A stretch of 64,000 nt of DNA from Cyclobacteriaceae bacterium (GCA_958296015.1 CATQIH010000018.1:62001-126000); one strand, 5' to 3'. Positions 24,716 to 34,588 are shown, counted from the first letter of the stretch. Notes: a model not told the origin generated them from the letters alone. A program made the numbers and translations.

Positions 24716-26158
24716 ATGATGACAATGAAGAAGTTCCTGTTTTTCTGTGGTACAAATGCAAGTCTGGCATTTTTCTCTATATCTTCTCTATCAGCTTCAG
24801 CGTATCTTCCGGCTATCATGTCTGAAAATCCTGATCCGGTAGATTCTGTAGGTATAGAACCCTTTGAACCTGCTTATGATTATGACTATATACCAGACGC
24901 TTCCTACGAAGATATTGCCGACAGGATTGCCTGCATGGATTCGGATATGCCGCTCAACTTCAATGAAAATGTGCAGGCATTCGTCCATTATTTCACTATC
25001 CGTGATAGGAACTATAGCCGTCTGATGATTGCCAGACAAGAGACTTATTTCCCTGTTTTTGAAAAATACCTTAAGAAATATGGCCTGCCAGATGAACTGA
25101 AATACCTGTCTATCGTAGAGTCAGGTCTTAATCCACAGGCACGTTCCAGGGTAGGGGCGGTTGGCTTATGGCAATTTATGCCCAGCACAGGCCGGGTGTT
25201 TGGCCTGGATCAGGATTGGTACATGGACGAACGTATGAATCCGGAGAAGTCTACCGAAGCTGCCTGCAAATACCTGAAGCAACTGTATAATATGTTTGAC
25301 GACTGGGAACTGGCATTGGCAGCCTACAATACCGGACCAGGCAATGTGCGCAAAGCCATCAGACGTTCAGGATATAAAAGGGATTTTTGGGAAATATACA
25401 ACTATCTTCCCCGCGAAACGCGTTCGTATGTCCCACAATTTGTAGCAGTGGCCTATGCGCTCACACATGCCAGTGAACATAATTTATATGCAGATGCACT
25501 TGAATTTGCCATTGAGACAGATACTGTTATGGTAGATAAGTTTATCAGCCTGAAAGCGATGAGCGAGCAGTTGAATGTATGTGAGGAAGAGCTGGTTAAA
25601 CTCAATCCCGAACTTAAAAGAGATGTAGTGCCGGAAACAACCAAACGCTATGCGCTGATCATTCCGGCGGATAAATATGATTTTTTGACTGCCAATCGTG
25701 TTTCCATCATAGACTCAGCCAGCAGCGAAGAAGTTAAGCAGGAGTTTGAGCAGATAGCGCAAAAAATATCTAGTAATACCTACGAAAAAGAAAAGGTAGT
25801 ATATAAGGTAAGAAGTGGCGACGTGCTGGGAGTGATAGCCGACAGACATGGTGTAGGGCTGTCTGAACTTCAATCCTGGAATAATCTCCACGGAAGTCGT
25901 ATCTATGCCGGGCAGCGCCTGACAATCTGGGTAGATCAATCCAGAGCGAGCAAATCAAACAATACGGTGCTGGCAAGCAAAAGTAGCCAGAGCAAGGTGG
26001 CTCCCATGAAAGGAAAAACATACCTTGTACAACCGGGAGACTCCCTGTGGGAAATATCAAAGAAATATGAAGGTTTGAGCGTAGCGAGAATCAAACAACT
26101 CAATAATCTCCGAAATAATGATATTAAACCCGGACAAAAACTTATCATAGGCCAATAG
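24716..26158 (+). CDS. MltD-like lytic transglycosylase with two LysM domains
   Basis: About 480 residues from ATG 24716 (MMTMKKFLFFCG, signal peptide to about residue 30; the frame is open from 24668). The SLT catalytic domain (about 100-240) contains the catalytic Glu in IVESGLNPQARS and the GLWQFMPSTGR and ALAAYNTGPGNV motifs of family 1D enzymes. Two LysM modules end the protein (VYKVRSGDVLGVIADRHG and TYLVQPGDSLWEISKKYE). It cleaves glycan strands to 1,6-anhydro-muropeptides. A third, degenerate LysM-like segment may lie near residue 300. Confidence 0.92.
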   Translation: MMTMKKFLFFCGTNASLAFFSISSLSASAYLPAIMSENPDPVDSVGIEPFEPAYDYDYIPDASYEDIADRIACMDSDMPLNFNENVQAFVHYFTIRDRNYSRLMIARQETYFPVFEKYLKKYGLPDELKYLSIVESGLNPQARSRVGAVGLWQFMPSTGRVFGLDQDWYMDERMNPEKSTEAACKYLKQLYNMFDDWELALAAYNTGPGNVRKAIRRSGYKRDFWEIYNYLPRETRSYVPQFVAVAYALTHASEHNLYADALEFAIETDTVMVDKFISLKAMSEQLNVCEEELVKLNPELKRDVVPETTKRYALIIPADKYDFLTANRVSIIDSASSEEVKQEFEQIAQKISSNTYEKEKVVYKVRSGDVLGVIADRHGVGLSELQSWNNLHGSRIYAGQRLTIWVDQSRASKSNNTVLASKSSQSKVAPMKGKTYLVQPGDSLWEISKKYEGLSVARIKQLNNLRNNDIKPGQKLIIGQ

Positions 26159-26248
26159 GCCTATTTTTTTTTGGTAAATATAACACCCCGGCAGTATTTT
26201 GTGTTATGCCATCATACAACCTATATTTATCATCATAATTTGCTGCCC

Positions 26249-27349
26249 TTGAAGACTTACACAAACTTCGTCTATCTATTATTGCTGGGACTGCTGTTTT
26301 CATGTAAAGGGAATCAGAACGATGATGGCAGCAATCTGCCCACTGCCAGAGGAGCACCCAATGAAGTGATTCTGGTGATGGATTCTGCCAGTTGGGCAGG
26401 CGCATTGGGAGACCAGGTGCGCGAAACATTTATGCAAGCTATTCCCGGTCTTCCTCAGCCAGAGCCTTATTTTGATCTCAAACAGGTAAGCCCTTTTGCC
26501 TTAAATCAGGTGTTGCTCGGTTCAAGGAACCTACTATACGTAGCTACGCTGGATGATAACAGTGCGGCTGGCAATAAGATTAAAAGCTATTTTACAGAAA
26601 ACTCCATTGAGCGCATCAAAAAAGATCCTAGTCTGTTTATGTACCCTAAGAAAAACGAGTTTGCCAGAGGGCAGGATGTGCTTTATCTGTTTGGCAATAC
26701 ACAGCAGGAACTGATCAGCAACCTCAAAAATAATGCGGGTAAAGCCCTCGGTTACTTTCAGCGGGCCGAGACGAGCAGGCTGGAAAAGAAACTCTATACT
26801 GGCAACGAACAGGAGAATATCAGCAAACAACTACTGAAAGAGCATCAGTTCTATATCAAAGTGCCATACGGCTACGACCTTGTACCCATTGATAACAATG
26901 ACGACCATTTCACCTGGTTACGCCAGCTTGGACAGAAAGTAGATAAAAGTATTTTTGTGTATTATGAAGATTATACGTCGGAAGCAGTGTTTGCTCCTGA
27001 CAGTATTATTGCCCTGCGTGACCGCATCACCAGAAAAAATATTGCCGACAGCAAAGAGGTGTATATGATAAGGCAGAGTGAAGTGCCTGTAGACTTTGAC
27101 ACGGTTACCTTTAATGGCAAATATGCTATTGAGGCCCGTGGGTTATGGAAACTTAGCAACAACTCTATGGGAGGCCCGTTTCTGAGTTATACCTTTGTAG
27201 ATGAAAAGCTGAACAGACTCTACTACATAGAGGGTTTCATTTACAGCCCTGGCGAAAAAAAGCGGCCTCCTGTTTCTGAAATAGAAGCTGTCTTGAAGAC
27301 CTTCAGGACTGAATCGGAATACAAAAGCAAAAGTCTGCCTGCCAGCTAA
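26249..27349 (+). CDS. DUF4837 family lipoprotein
   Basis: About 366 residues if started at the TTG at 26249, which places a clean lipoprotein signal first (KTYTNFVYLLLLGLLFSC); the frame itself is open from an ATG-like start at 26171, but that adds 26 residues unlike a signal. The body matches DUF4837, including RGAPNEVILVMDSASW near the start, and FIYSPGEKKRPPVSEIEA at the end. The family is restricted to Bacteroidota and its function is unknown. A strong terminator follows, closing the co-directional block. Confidence 0.82.
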   Translation: MKTYTNFVYLLLLGLLFSCKGNQNDDGSNLPTARGAPNEVILVMDSASWAGALGDQVRETFMQAIPGLPQPEPYFDLKQVSPFALNQVLLGSRNLLYVATLDDNSAAGNKIKSYFTENSIERIKKDPSLFMYPKKNEFARGQDVLYLFGNTQQELISNLKNNAGKALGYFQRAETSRLEKKLYTGNEQENISKQLLKEHQFYIKVPYGYDLVPIDNNDDHFTWLRQLGQKVDKSIFVYYEDYTSEAVFAPDSIIALRDRITRKNIADSKEVYMIRQSEVPVDFDTVTFNGKYAIEARGLWKLSNNSMGGPFLSYTFVDEKLNRLYYIEGFIYSPGEKKRPPVSEIEAVLKTFRTESEYKSKSLPAS

Positions 27350-27369
27350 GCTCCTGACCATTATATTTT

Positions 27370-27406
27370 AGCCCATTTGCTTATATCATGCAAATGGGCT
27401 TTTTTT
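27370..27406 (+). terminator. Rho-independent terminator
   Basis: AGCCCATTTGC (27370-27380) pairs perfectly with GCAAATGGGCT (27390-27400), with a T-run after it. It lies 21 bp after the DUF4837 stop. Confidence 0.9.
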
Positions 27407-27470
27407 ATAGCATCTGTATGCCGATTTTAGCAACAACGAAAACATAGCCCAAATCTAAAATTCACAACCA

Positions 27471-29772
27471 TTGGAAAACAAAGTACAACAATTCAGGTCT
27501 ATCAAAATCAGACGTGAAGATGCCTTGAATTACCACACCCAAGACCAACCTGGAAAAATAGAGATTGCTTCTACAAAATTACTAAGCTCACAGAGAGACC
27601 TTGCCCTGGCTTATTCTCCGGGTGTAGCCGAACCCTGTAAAGAAATTGCCCAGGATAAGGAAAATGCCTACAAATACACCGCTAAAGGTAATCTGGTAGC
27701 AGTCATCTCTAATGGAACGGCTGTATTAGGGCTGGGGAATATTGGCCCGGAAGCTTCCAAACCTGTGATGGAAGGAAAAGCGGTACTATTTAAAAAATTT
27801 GCCGGTATCGATGTATTTGATCTGGAAATAGATGCCAAAAGCCCCGATGAGATCGTGCAGATCGTGCAGGCACTGGAGCCTACTTTTGGTGGTATCAACC
27901 TGGAGGATATCAAAGCACCCGAATGCTTTGAGATAGAAAACAGGCTGAGAGAAATCATGAAAATTCCGGTGATGCACGACGATCAGCATGGCACGGCTAT
28001 TATTTCCAGTGCTGCCCTGATCAATGCCCTGGAAATAGTTGGAAAGAATATCAAAGATATCAAAGTGACGGTAAGTGGTGCGGGTGCCTCAGCTACTGCT
28101 TGTACCAAGCTATACCATGAGCTAGGCGTAAGACGCGAAAATATCATCATGTGTGATATTGATGGCGTGATCCGCAAAGACCGGAAGAACCTGAGCGACA
28201 TTCACTCACATTTTGCCACCGATAAAAATATCCATAAGCTGGCCGAAGCCATAGCAGGTGCCGATGTATTTCTGGGCCTTTCTGCCGCCAATATTGTGAC
28301 ACAGGAAATGCTACAATCTATGGCCAAAGACCCTATCGTATTTGCATTGGCCAATCCTGACCCTGAAATCGGCTATGAATTGGCCATGGCAAGCCGCGAC
28401 GATATCATCATAGCAACCGGTAGGTCTGACCATCCTAACCAGGTCAATAATGTGCTTGGGGTTTCCGTACATCTTCCGAGGAGCTTTGGATGTGAGGGCG
28501 ACTTCTATCAACGAAGCGATGAAACTGGCTGCCGTGTATGCGCTGGCCAAGCTGGCCAAAGAGCCAACGCCGGAAATTGTCAACAAAGCCTATAGCAGTG
28601 ATAAGATTATTTTTGGAAAAGATTATCTGATCCCAAAACCGCTAGACCCCAGGCTGATCACCCGGGTAGCACCGGCGGTAGCCAAGGCAGCCATGGAATC
28701 AGGCGTGGCAAGAACCCGGATAGAAGACTGGGAACAATATGATCTGGAACTTCAGCGCCGTATCGGCATCGATCAGAAGCTGATGTCGCAGGTCATTATC
28801 AAAGCTAAGAAGAATCCGAAAAGAGTGGTGTTTACAGAGGCTGAAGACCAGAAGATACTAAAAGCTGCGCAGATTATTCAGGATGATCAGATTGCAATAC
28901 CTGTGTTGTTGGGTAACAAAGATAAAATCAACCAGCTTGTCAAAGAGCATCAACTGGAGCTGTCTTCCTGTATTATGATTGACCCTTTGCTGGAAACGGA
29001 GAAACAGGAACTGTACGGCAGTAAGTTATATGAAAAGCGCAAGCGCAAGGGCATGACGCTGGAAGATGCCAGAAAGCTGATGCGTTCCCGCAATTATTTT
29101 GGTACGGGCATGGTAGAAAATGGCGATGCCGATGCCTTTATTTCAGGTCTTACCAGCGACTATCCAAAAACAGTATTACCTGCACTACGGGTTATTGGTG
29201 TCAGCCATGAGGTAAAAAGGGTGGCAGGTATGTATATCATCACCAGCAAAAAAGGTACTTTCTTCTTCGCTGATACTACGGTGAATGTGAACCCTACAGC
29301 AGAAGAACTGGTAGATATTATTGCGCTGACAGCTTCTTCTGTGCGCTCTTTTGGCGTGACACCACGCGTTGCCGTGCTGTCTTATTCAAATTTTGGGTCA
29401 AGCAAAGGGGAGGTGCCCGCGAAGACGGCGGCTGCTGTAGCAATGGCGCAGCAAAAATGGCCTGACCTGATCATAGATGGCGATATTCAGGCCAATACGG
29501 CTTTGAGTGTAGAGCTTCAAAAAGAGAATTATCCCTTCAGCCGCTTGGCCAATGAAGGTGCCAATACGTTTATTTTCCCAGACCTGGCATCTGGTAATAT
29601 TACCTATAAGCTACTGATGGAAATAGGTGGTGCAGAAGCTATTGGACCCATTCTTTTGGGTATGGACAAACCAGTACATATTCTTCAATTGGGCAGCACT
29701 ATCCGCGAAATTTTAAATATGGTAGCCATTGCCGTAGTAGATGCTCAGGCATACGAAAACATAAGGCTTTGA
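27471..29772 (+). pseudogene. maeB: NADP-dependent malic enzyme with PTA-like domain, split by a +1 frameshift
   Basis: Both halves are well conserved. The first frame (TTG 27471 to about 28457) encodes the malic N-terminal and NAD-binding domains ([42 protein letters not shown]). The second frame (to 29772) resumes exactly at [21 protein letters not shown] and continues through a phosphotransacetylase-like domain (KNPKRVVFTEAEDQKILKAA). The break is at the run of four G at 28458-28461: three G restores one frame of about 766 residues, the family's usual size. Either the strain lacks the enzyme or this is a homopolymer sequencing error; the lack of other damage favours the latter. Converts malate to pyruvate. 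Confidence 0.88.
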
Positions 29773-29780
29773 AAACGTAA

Positions 29781-29910
29781 ACGGGAGACCGAAGACAAGA
29801 AACCGGAGTAGGAAGTCAGAAGCTGGAAATCTGAGGTTTGAAATTTCGTAAGCTTGTATGATAGTCTCTAGGTTTACGTATCATCTCCCGTTTCCGGGTT
29901 CTGGTCTTCT
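29781..29910. repeat. Dispersed inverted repeat, copy R2
   Basis: GTAAACGGGAGACCGAAGAC near the left end is mirrored by TCTCCCGTTTCCGGGTTCTG near the right. It fills the gap between the convergent malic enzyme and ABC transporter genes, where it could act as a two-way terminator. Related to R1 and R3. Confidence 0.6.
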
Positions 29911-31673
29911 TACATCACTGCTTTGTATTGCATTTTGTGCAACTGAGCGTAGTATCCATCTAGCGACAGCAGCTCCTGATGGGTGCCTTGCTCTTTGATC
30001 TCACCATGATCCAGCACCAGTATCTTGTCTGCACTCTGAATGGTAGACAGGCGGTGAGCAATCACAATAGCTGTGCGACCTTTCATCAGTTTGGTAATGG
30101 CCTCCTGGATCATTTCTTCTGTTTCGGTATCTACCGAAGAAGTAGCTTCATCCAACACTATGATTTTCGGATCATAGACCATGGCTCTCACGAATGAGAT
30201 CAGTTGACGCTGGCCTACGGACAGAGTAGCTCCCCTTTCCATCACGTTATAGTCAAACCCGCCAGGCAGGCGATCTATAAAGCGTCTCGCGCCCACCAGG
30301 TCAGCTGCTTCTATCATTTTGCTACGTTCAATATCGGGGTTACCTAGGGTGATGTTTCCTTCTATCGTATCAGAAAATAGGAACACATCCTGTAATACTA
30401 CTCCGATATTGCTGCGCAGGTTATCAAGCTCAAAATCTTTGATATTAACATCGTCTATCAGGATTTCGCCTCGGTTGATATCATAAAAACGGGTGAGCAG
30501 GTTGATGATGGATGATTTGCCTGCTCCCGTAGCTCCTACCAGGGCAATGGTCTGGCCTTCTTCTACTTCAAAGTTGATGTTCTTCAATACATAGTCTCTT
30601 TCGTTATAGGCAAACCATACATTTTTAAAAGCAACTTTACCTTTCAGTCGGTCGGGTGCAAAGGTGCCATTGTCGGGAATCTGGTCTTTGGTATCCAGGA
30701 TATTGAAAATGCGGGAAGAACTGACAATGCCCAGCTGCAAGGTGTTAAAGCGATCCGCAATCTGACGGATAGGCCGGAAAAACATGTTGATATACATGAT
30801 GAAGGCAATCAGTACGCCAATGGTCACATCTTCGTGCAATACGCCGCGGGCACCATACCACACCAGCAAGCCAATGCCTGCTGCCTGAATGATCTCCGCC
30901 ACCGGAAAGTAAATGGAGTAATACAGCACAGATTTGATATTTGCTCTTTTGTGCTCTTCGTTAATTTCATTAAACTTTTTATGTTCCCGTTCTTCGCTGC
31001 TAAAGATTTGTACAATATTCATCCCGGTGATATGTTCCTGCACAAAAGTATTCAGGTTGGATACCGCAGTTCTCACATTATTGAAAGATACTTTGACTTT
31101 CTCCTTGAAAACATAGGTGCTGATGATCAGCAAAGGTAAGGTAGAAAGGCTCACCAATGTTAGTTTCCAATTGAATATAAGCATCACCGTCAGGATCACG
31201 AGGATTTGTAGCACATCTCCGATGATGGCGGCTATTCCCTGGCTGAAAATATCAGAGAGTGTTTCGATATCCGAAATAGTACGTGTCACCAGCCGCCCGA
31301 TGGGTGTCTGATCAAAATAGCGCAGCTTCAAACTTAGCAAATGATCATACAACTGGGTACGTATATCGCGGATCACATGCTGCCCCAACCAGCCCGACAA
31401 GTAAGTGTGGAAATACTGAATGATGCCCTGCAACACCAATACGCCAATGAGAATCATCAGCATGTTGACCAGCCCCTGGTAGTTTTTGACTAATATATAA
31501 TCGTCAATAGTCTTTTGAATAAGCAGTGGAAGGGCAGGAGCTACAAAAGCGATGAGTACGGTTAAGAATACCAGCAGGTAAAAAGCTTTTTGATAAGGGT
31601 ACACAAACCGATAGATTCTTTTGAGGATGTGTAAATCTATAATATCTCCACTGTTAACTTTTTCTTTATCCAT
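29910..31673 (-). CDS. ABC exporter, fused permease and ATPase
   Basis: 587 residues, a half-transporter expected to work as a dimer in the inner membrane. Six membrane segments (about 20-320) precede a nucleotide-binding domain with Walker A LVGATGAGKSSI (about 375), signature LSVGQRQL, Walker B IIVLDEATSSVD and switch His in VIAHRLSTI. Closest in layout to MsbA/LmrA/MdlB-type exporters of lipids, drugs or peptides; substrate unknown. It is 15 bp downstream of truA, in the same direction. Confidence 0.92.
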   Translation of the reverse strand: MDKEKVNSGDIIDLHILKRIYRFVYPYQKAFYLLVFLTVLIAFVAPALPLLIQKTIDDYILVKNYQGLVNMLMILIGVLVLQGIIQYFHTYLSGWLGQHVIRDIRTQLYDHLLSLKLRYFDQTPIGRLVTRTISDIETLSDIFSQGIAAIIGDVLQILVILTVMLIFNWKLTLVSLSTLPLLIISTYVFKEKVKVSFNNVRTAVSNLNTFVQEHITGMNIVQIFSSEEREHKKFNEINEEHKRANIKSVLYYSIYFPVAEIIQAAGIGLLVWYGARGVLHEDVTIGVLIAFIMYINMFFRPIRQIADRFNTLQLGIVSSSRIFNILDTKDQIPDNGTFAPDRLKGKVAFKNVWFAYNERDYVLKNINFEVEEGQTIALVGATGAGKSSIINLLTRFYDINRGEILIDDVNIKDFELDNLRSNIGVVLQDVFLFSDTIEGNITLGNPDIERSKMIEAADLVGARRFIDRLPGGFDYNVMERGATLSVGQRQLISFVRAMVYDPKIIVLDEATSSVDTETEEMIQEAITKLMKGRTAIVIAHRLSTIQSADKILVLDHGEIKEQGTHQELLSLDGYYAQLHKMQYKAVM

Positions 31674-31688
31674 GTAATTGCGTGTGTC

Positions 31689-32438
31689 TTATAAAAAGGT
31701 GTTTTCAGCGTAGGCTACTTCGGTCAGGTAAAGGCCACAGGCACTTACTGATCGTCCTGCCTGGGTACGGTCTTGTAGGGCAATGATCTCTGCCATACGT
31801 TCCACAGGTATTTTGTGGGTGCCTACTTCCAGCAGGGTGCCTACAACAGCCCGAACCATACCTCTTAAGAACCGGTTGGCCTGAATCTTGAACACCAGCC
31901 TGTCCTTTTCTACTACGTGCCATCGAGCCCGAAAGATTTGGCAATCATGGGTACGGTTACTGTGGCCGACCCTGGCAAAACAGGCATAGTTTCTTTTTTC
32001 TGCTGTTATGAGCATTTCAGCGGCCTGGTTCATCGGTTCAAGATGCAAAGGTTGATAAAAAAAATAACTCATGTCCTGTAAAAAAGGGCATTTAGCCTGA
32101 TGAATAAAAAACTCATAGCTTCTTTTGCGGGCATCAAACCGGGCGTGTGCCTGATCGTGCACGGGCAGCATAGAGATAACACTGATGTCTTTGGGCAACA
32201 ACGCGTTTAGCTTGTATACATGCTGCTGCTGAAGTATCTTATCAGTATCAAAATGGGCAAACTGTTGCAGGGCGTGTACACCGGCATCTGTTCTGCCGCT
32301 TCCTGTGATGGTGGTTGGATGGTTTAAGATGACAGAAAGCGCCTCCTGCACCTTTTGTTGTATACCTACCGCATTGGCTTGTATCTGCCATCCGCTGTAA
32401 TGAGTGCCTTTATAGGCTATTTCCATAAAATAACGCAT
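31689..32438 (-). CDS. truA: tRNA pseudouridine synthase A
   Basis: 249 residues. Modifies U38-U40 in the tRNA anticodon stem. The catalytic Asp is D51 in GSGRTDAGVHALQQ. The N-terminal MRYFMEIAYKGTHYSGWQIQ and the later FLRGMVRAVVGTLLEVG are also family motifs. Length is normal. It lies upstream of the ABC exporter gene with a 15-bp gap. Confidence 0.95.
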   Translation of the reverse strand: MRYFMEIAYKGTHYSGWQIQANAVGIQQKVQEALSVILNHPTTITGSGRTDAGVHALQQFAHFDTDKILQQQHVYKLNALLPKDISVISMLPVHDQAHARFDARKRSYEFFIHQAKCPFLQDMSYFFYQPLHLEPMNQAAEMLITAEKRNYACFARVGHSNRTHDCQIFRARWHVVEKDRLVFKIQANRFLRGMVRAVVGTLLEVGTHKIPVERMAEIIALQDRTQAGRSVSACGLYLTEVAYAENTFL

Positions 32439-32442
32439 CCTG

Positions 32443-32472
32443 TTTGTTTGTTACGGTAAAATACTACTTTTG
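32443..32472 (+). promoter_or_regulatory. Putative Bacteroidota promoter, exact consensus
   Basis: TTTG (32443-32446), 18-nt spacer, TACTTTTG (32465-32472): an exact match to TTTG / TAnnTTTG. It would start a plus-strand transcript near 32478, about 545 nt before the Na/Pi cotransporter gene, or a separate small RNA. Confidence 0.5.
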
Positions 32473-32597
32473 CCTAACACAATGTTACATAATTATGATA
32501 AAAGAATGCCCTATCAATAGTCTCTGCTGTACACTTGGGTGATGTATTGTGCTATATTTCCTATCAAACACAGACACGCTTTCCATTAGAAAACACC

Positions 32598-32685
32598 AAG
32601 CTTGGGAACAATCAATACCAAGCTTGCCGTTGGATAATGGCAAGCTTCCCGTTGGCTTGTAACAAGCTTGCTATCATGTACCTTT
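32598..32685. repeat. Four 22-bp repeats with CAAGCTTG core
   Basis: AAGCTT occurs at 32598, 32620, 32642 and 32664, exactly 22 bp apart. The intervening bases are partly conserved (CCAAGCTTG, GCCGTTGG, CCCGTTGG). Every unit carries the palindrome AAGCTT, most with an outer C and G, so sites fall on the same helical face every two turns. This is iteron-like and suits a dimeric DNA-binding protein. Confidence 0.8.
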
Positions 32686-32926
32686 AAAAAGGCAACCGGA
32701 GACTGGAAAGGGAAACAACCTGCTAAAATTAGCTAAACCGCTGGCAGGGGCATACGTAGCTTTGTTGCCTTTTATACTGGAAGAACGAAAGGGCAAGCCT
32801 ATTGGTAAGCAGGTGAGCGTACCTAAAACCAGAAACGGGCTGTTTGTGCCGGATGCTTACCTAAATGCTAAAAATTTAACAATAGCTTCATACTATACAT
32901 GCTTGTTTCTTTGTAAGCTTTTTTAA
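32672..32926 (+). pseudogene. Possible start-less gene remnant
   Basis: A plus-strand frame is open for about 84 codons up to TAA 32924-32926 and reads like protein: LAKPLAGAYVALLPF, then EERKGKPIGKQVSVPKTRNG and LFVPDAYLNAK. There is no ATG, GTG or good TTG start, and the frame begins inside the 22-bp repeat region. I do not recognise the family. It could be the tail of a lost gene or chance. Confidence 0.25.
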
Positions 32927-33023
32927 TTTAGCATAGGAATACAGGATCATTCTTTTTCTGACAATAACTACCACGGGTAAAATTATAAGGACATTTCACT
33001 ATATTTTCAAACCAAATAGCAAA

Positions 33024-34157
33024 GTGAAGGTTGCGGAACGGCATATACGCCATGATAAGGCACTATTGGCAGGCAAGATATTGCTGGGTTTTACCACAAT
33101 ATTGCTGTTTCTGATGTCTATAGACCTGATGAGCAGCACTTTGCATGATACCGGACGGAATGCTATTGAGTTGCTTTTTTCAGCTACAGCCAATCCTTTC
33201 ATCGCACTTTTTATCGGCTTGCTGCTAACTGCCATCATCCAAAGCAGTTCCACCATCACTGCCATGACGGTGGTGCTGGTAGGTTCCGGTGCGTTGAGCC
33301 TCACCGCAGCGGTGCCCATCATCATGGGGGCCAATATTGGTACTACGCTCACCAGTGCTATTGTTTCGCTAGGGTACATTTCCAGCAAACGTGCGTTCAG
33401 GAAAGCGGTGAGTGCCGGTATCATTCACAATTTTTTCAATATCATACTGGCGGCTATTCTCTTTCCACTAGAGTATTACTACCAAGTGCTTTCGCAGTTG
33501 AGCTTATGGCTGGCTCATGGATTGTCTTTTATCACCTTCGCCAGCGACATATCAGACGGTACGGGTTTTGTCCTGTCGAGATCAGCCGGGTCGTATATCA
33601 TTCACCTGATTGATAACCCGTGGATATTGTTGCTGCTGTCCATTGTATTGCTTTTTACTACCATCAAAGTGATGTCAAAGCTTATTTACAGCTCGCTGAT
33701 TGAAGAGCCGAAGGACAAGCTACAGACCTATATTTTTAGCAATCCATTCCATTCTTTTGCCTGGGGGAGTGGTATTACGGCAGCCGTACAGTCGAGTTCT
33801 ATCACCACCTCGCTGATCATCCCTTTTGTTGCCACCGGGCGGGTATCACTAAAACGAGCGTTTCCTTTTATCATAGGAGCCAATATAGGCACTACTGTTA
33901 CAGCACTGATTGCAGCACTTTTCAAATCGGAAGCAGCGGTCAGCATTGCTTTGGTGCATTTGCTTTTCAACTTGCTGGGCGTGTTATTATTCCTTCCGTT
34001 CCCTGCTATCCGAAATATTCCTGTTAGCATGGCTGCCTGGTTTGGCACTCTTACCCAGCGCAACAGGCTATGGGCTTTTCTGTATATCCTGCTGTTGTTT
34101 TTTGTAGTTCCTTTTATTCTTATCTACTTTTACCAAAGCAGCCGTCTGCTGCGTTAG
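33024..34157 (+). CDS. Na/Pi cotransporter family protein
   Basis: 377 residues from a GTG start. Two inverted repeat halves each carry the family's QSSS signature (IIQSSSTITAMTVVLVGSG at 73, and VQSSSITTSLIIPFVATG near 253), with about eight membrane segments and GANIGTT motifs after each. It resembles NptA/YjbB-type sodium-phosphate transporters without the C-terminal PhoU domain. It would move phosphate across the inner membrane. The long upstream gap with a promoter and repeat array suggests complex regulation. Confidence 0.87.
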   Translation: MKVAERHIRHDKALLAGKILLGFTTILLFLMSIDLMSSTLHDTGRNAIELLFSATANPFIALFIGLLLTAIIQSSSTITAMTVVLVGSGALSLTAAVPIIMGANIGTTLTSAIVSLGYISSKRAFRKAVSAGIIHNFFNIILAAILFPLEYYYQVLSQLSLWLAHGLSFITFASDISDGTGFVLSRSAGSYIIHLIDNPWILLLLSIVLLFTTIKVMSKLIYSSLIEEPKDKLQTYIFSNPFHSFAWGSGITAAVQSSSITTSLIIPFVATGRVSLKRAFPFIIGANIGTTVTALIAALFKSEAAVSIALVHLLFNLLGVLLFLPFPAIRNIPVSMAAWFGTLTQRNRLWAFLYILLLFFVVPFILIYFYQSSRLLR

Positions 34158-34248
34158 AACATTTGATGGGCTTACCCAGTTAGTATCGGATACAGCACTG
34201 CTTTTTTATAGTTGTTTAATTTGTTTGAATATCTTAACTTAATATATT

Positions 34249-34578
34249 ATGTCAAAACGTAAAAATGCCGAAAAACTAGAAGACCAGAAAGACGAACTGC
34301 TCAAGGCTATTGATGAGCTGCGCGAAACACTAAATCTGGATGAAGAAGATATGGAAACGATCAAAGACTGGGGTATTGCCATTCTGGTTACTGGTGTTTC
34401 TGCTTTAGTTATCTATCAACTGATCAAAAAGCTATCTGGAAATAAAAAAGATGATGAGCAAGAAGATGACGACCATGACGAAGATACTTTTCATGTACCA
34501 CAGCTACTCAAGCAGCAGCTGGCTTTGTTTCTGGCAGCCTATGCCAAGAAAAAGCTAAGTAGTTTCCTTGCCTCTTAA
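34249..34578 (+). CDS. Small single-pass membrane protein, unknown
   Basis: 109 residues. Charged helical N-terminus (MSKRKNAEKLEDQKDELLKA), one membrane segment (WGIAILVTGVSALVIYQLI), an acidic linker (DDEQEDDDHDEDTF) and a C-terminal amphipathic helix (LALFLAAYAKKKL). I do not recognise a named family; similar proteins occur in Cytophagales next to GGGP-synthase genes by my recollection, which would suit a membrane-lipid role, but that is not firm. Its stop lies 10 bp before the ATG of the GGGP synthase gene. Confidence 0.6.
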   Translation: MSKRKNAEKLEDQKDELLKAIDELRETLNLDEEDMETIKDWGIAILVTGVSALVIYQLIKKLSGNKKDDEQEDDDHDEDTFHVPQLLKQQLALFLAAYAKKKLSSFLAS

Positions 34579-34588
34579 CGACTTGCCA

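Larger units (their letters stand above)
32439..33023. other. 585-bp intergenic stretch between truA and the Na/Pi cotransporter
   Basis: Contains a promoter-like pair (32443-32472), a short ORF-like ATGTTACATAAT... ending by 32520, the 22-bp repeat array (32598-32685), a scrap of the R repeat near 32694, and a start-less open frame to 32926 that may be a gene remnant. No intact gene is seen. Confidence 0.7.

Noticed and set aside
28450-29772. Independent gene for a phosphate acetyltransferase-like protein
   Set aside because: Its first residues continue the malic enzyme sequence exactly across the four-G run, so it is the same gene in a shifted frame.
32598-32685. CRISPR array or coding repeat from the 22-bp periodicity
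   Set aside because: Period is too short for repeat plus spacer, 22 is not a multiple of three, and no cas genes exist.
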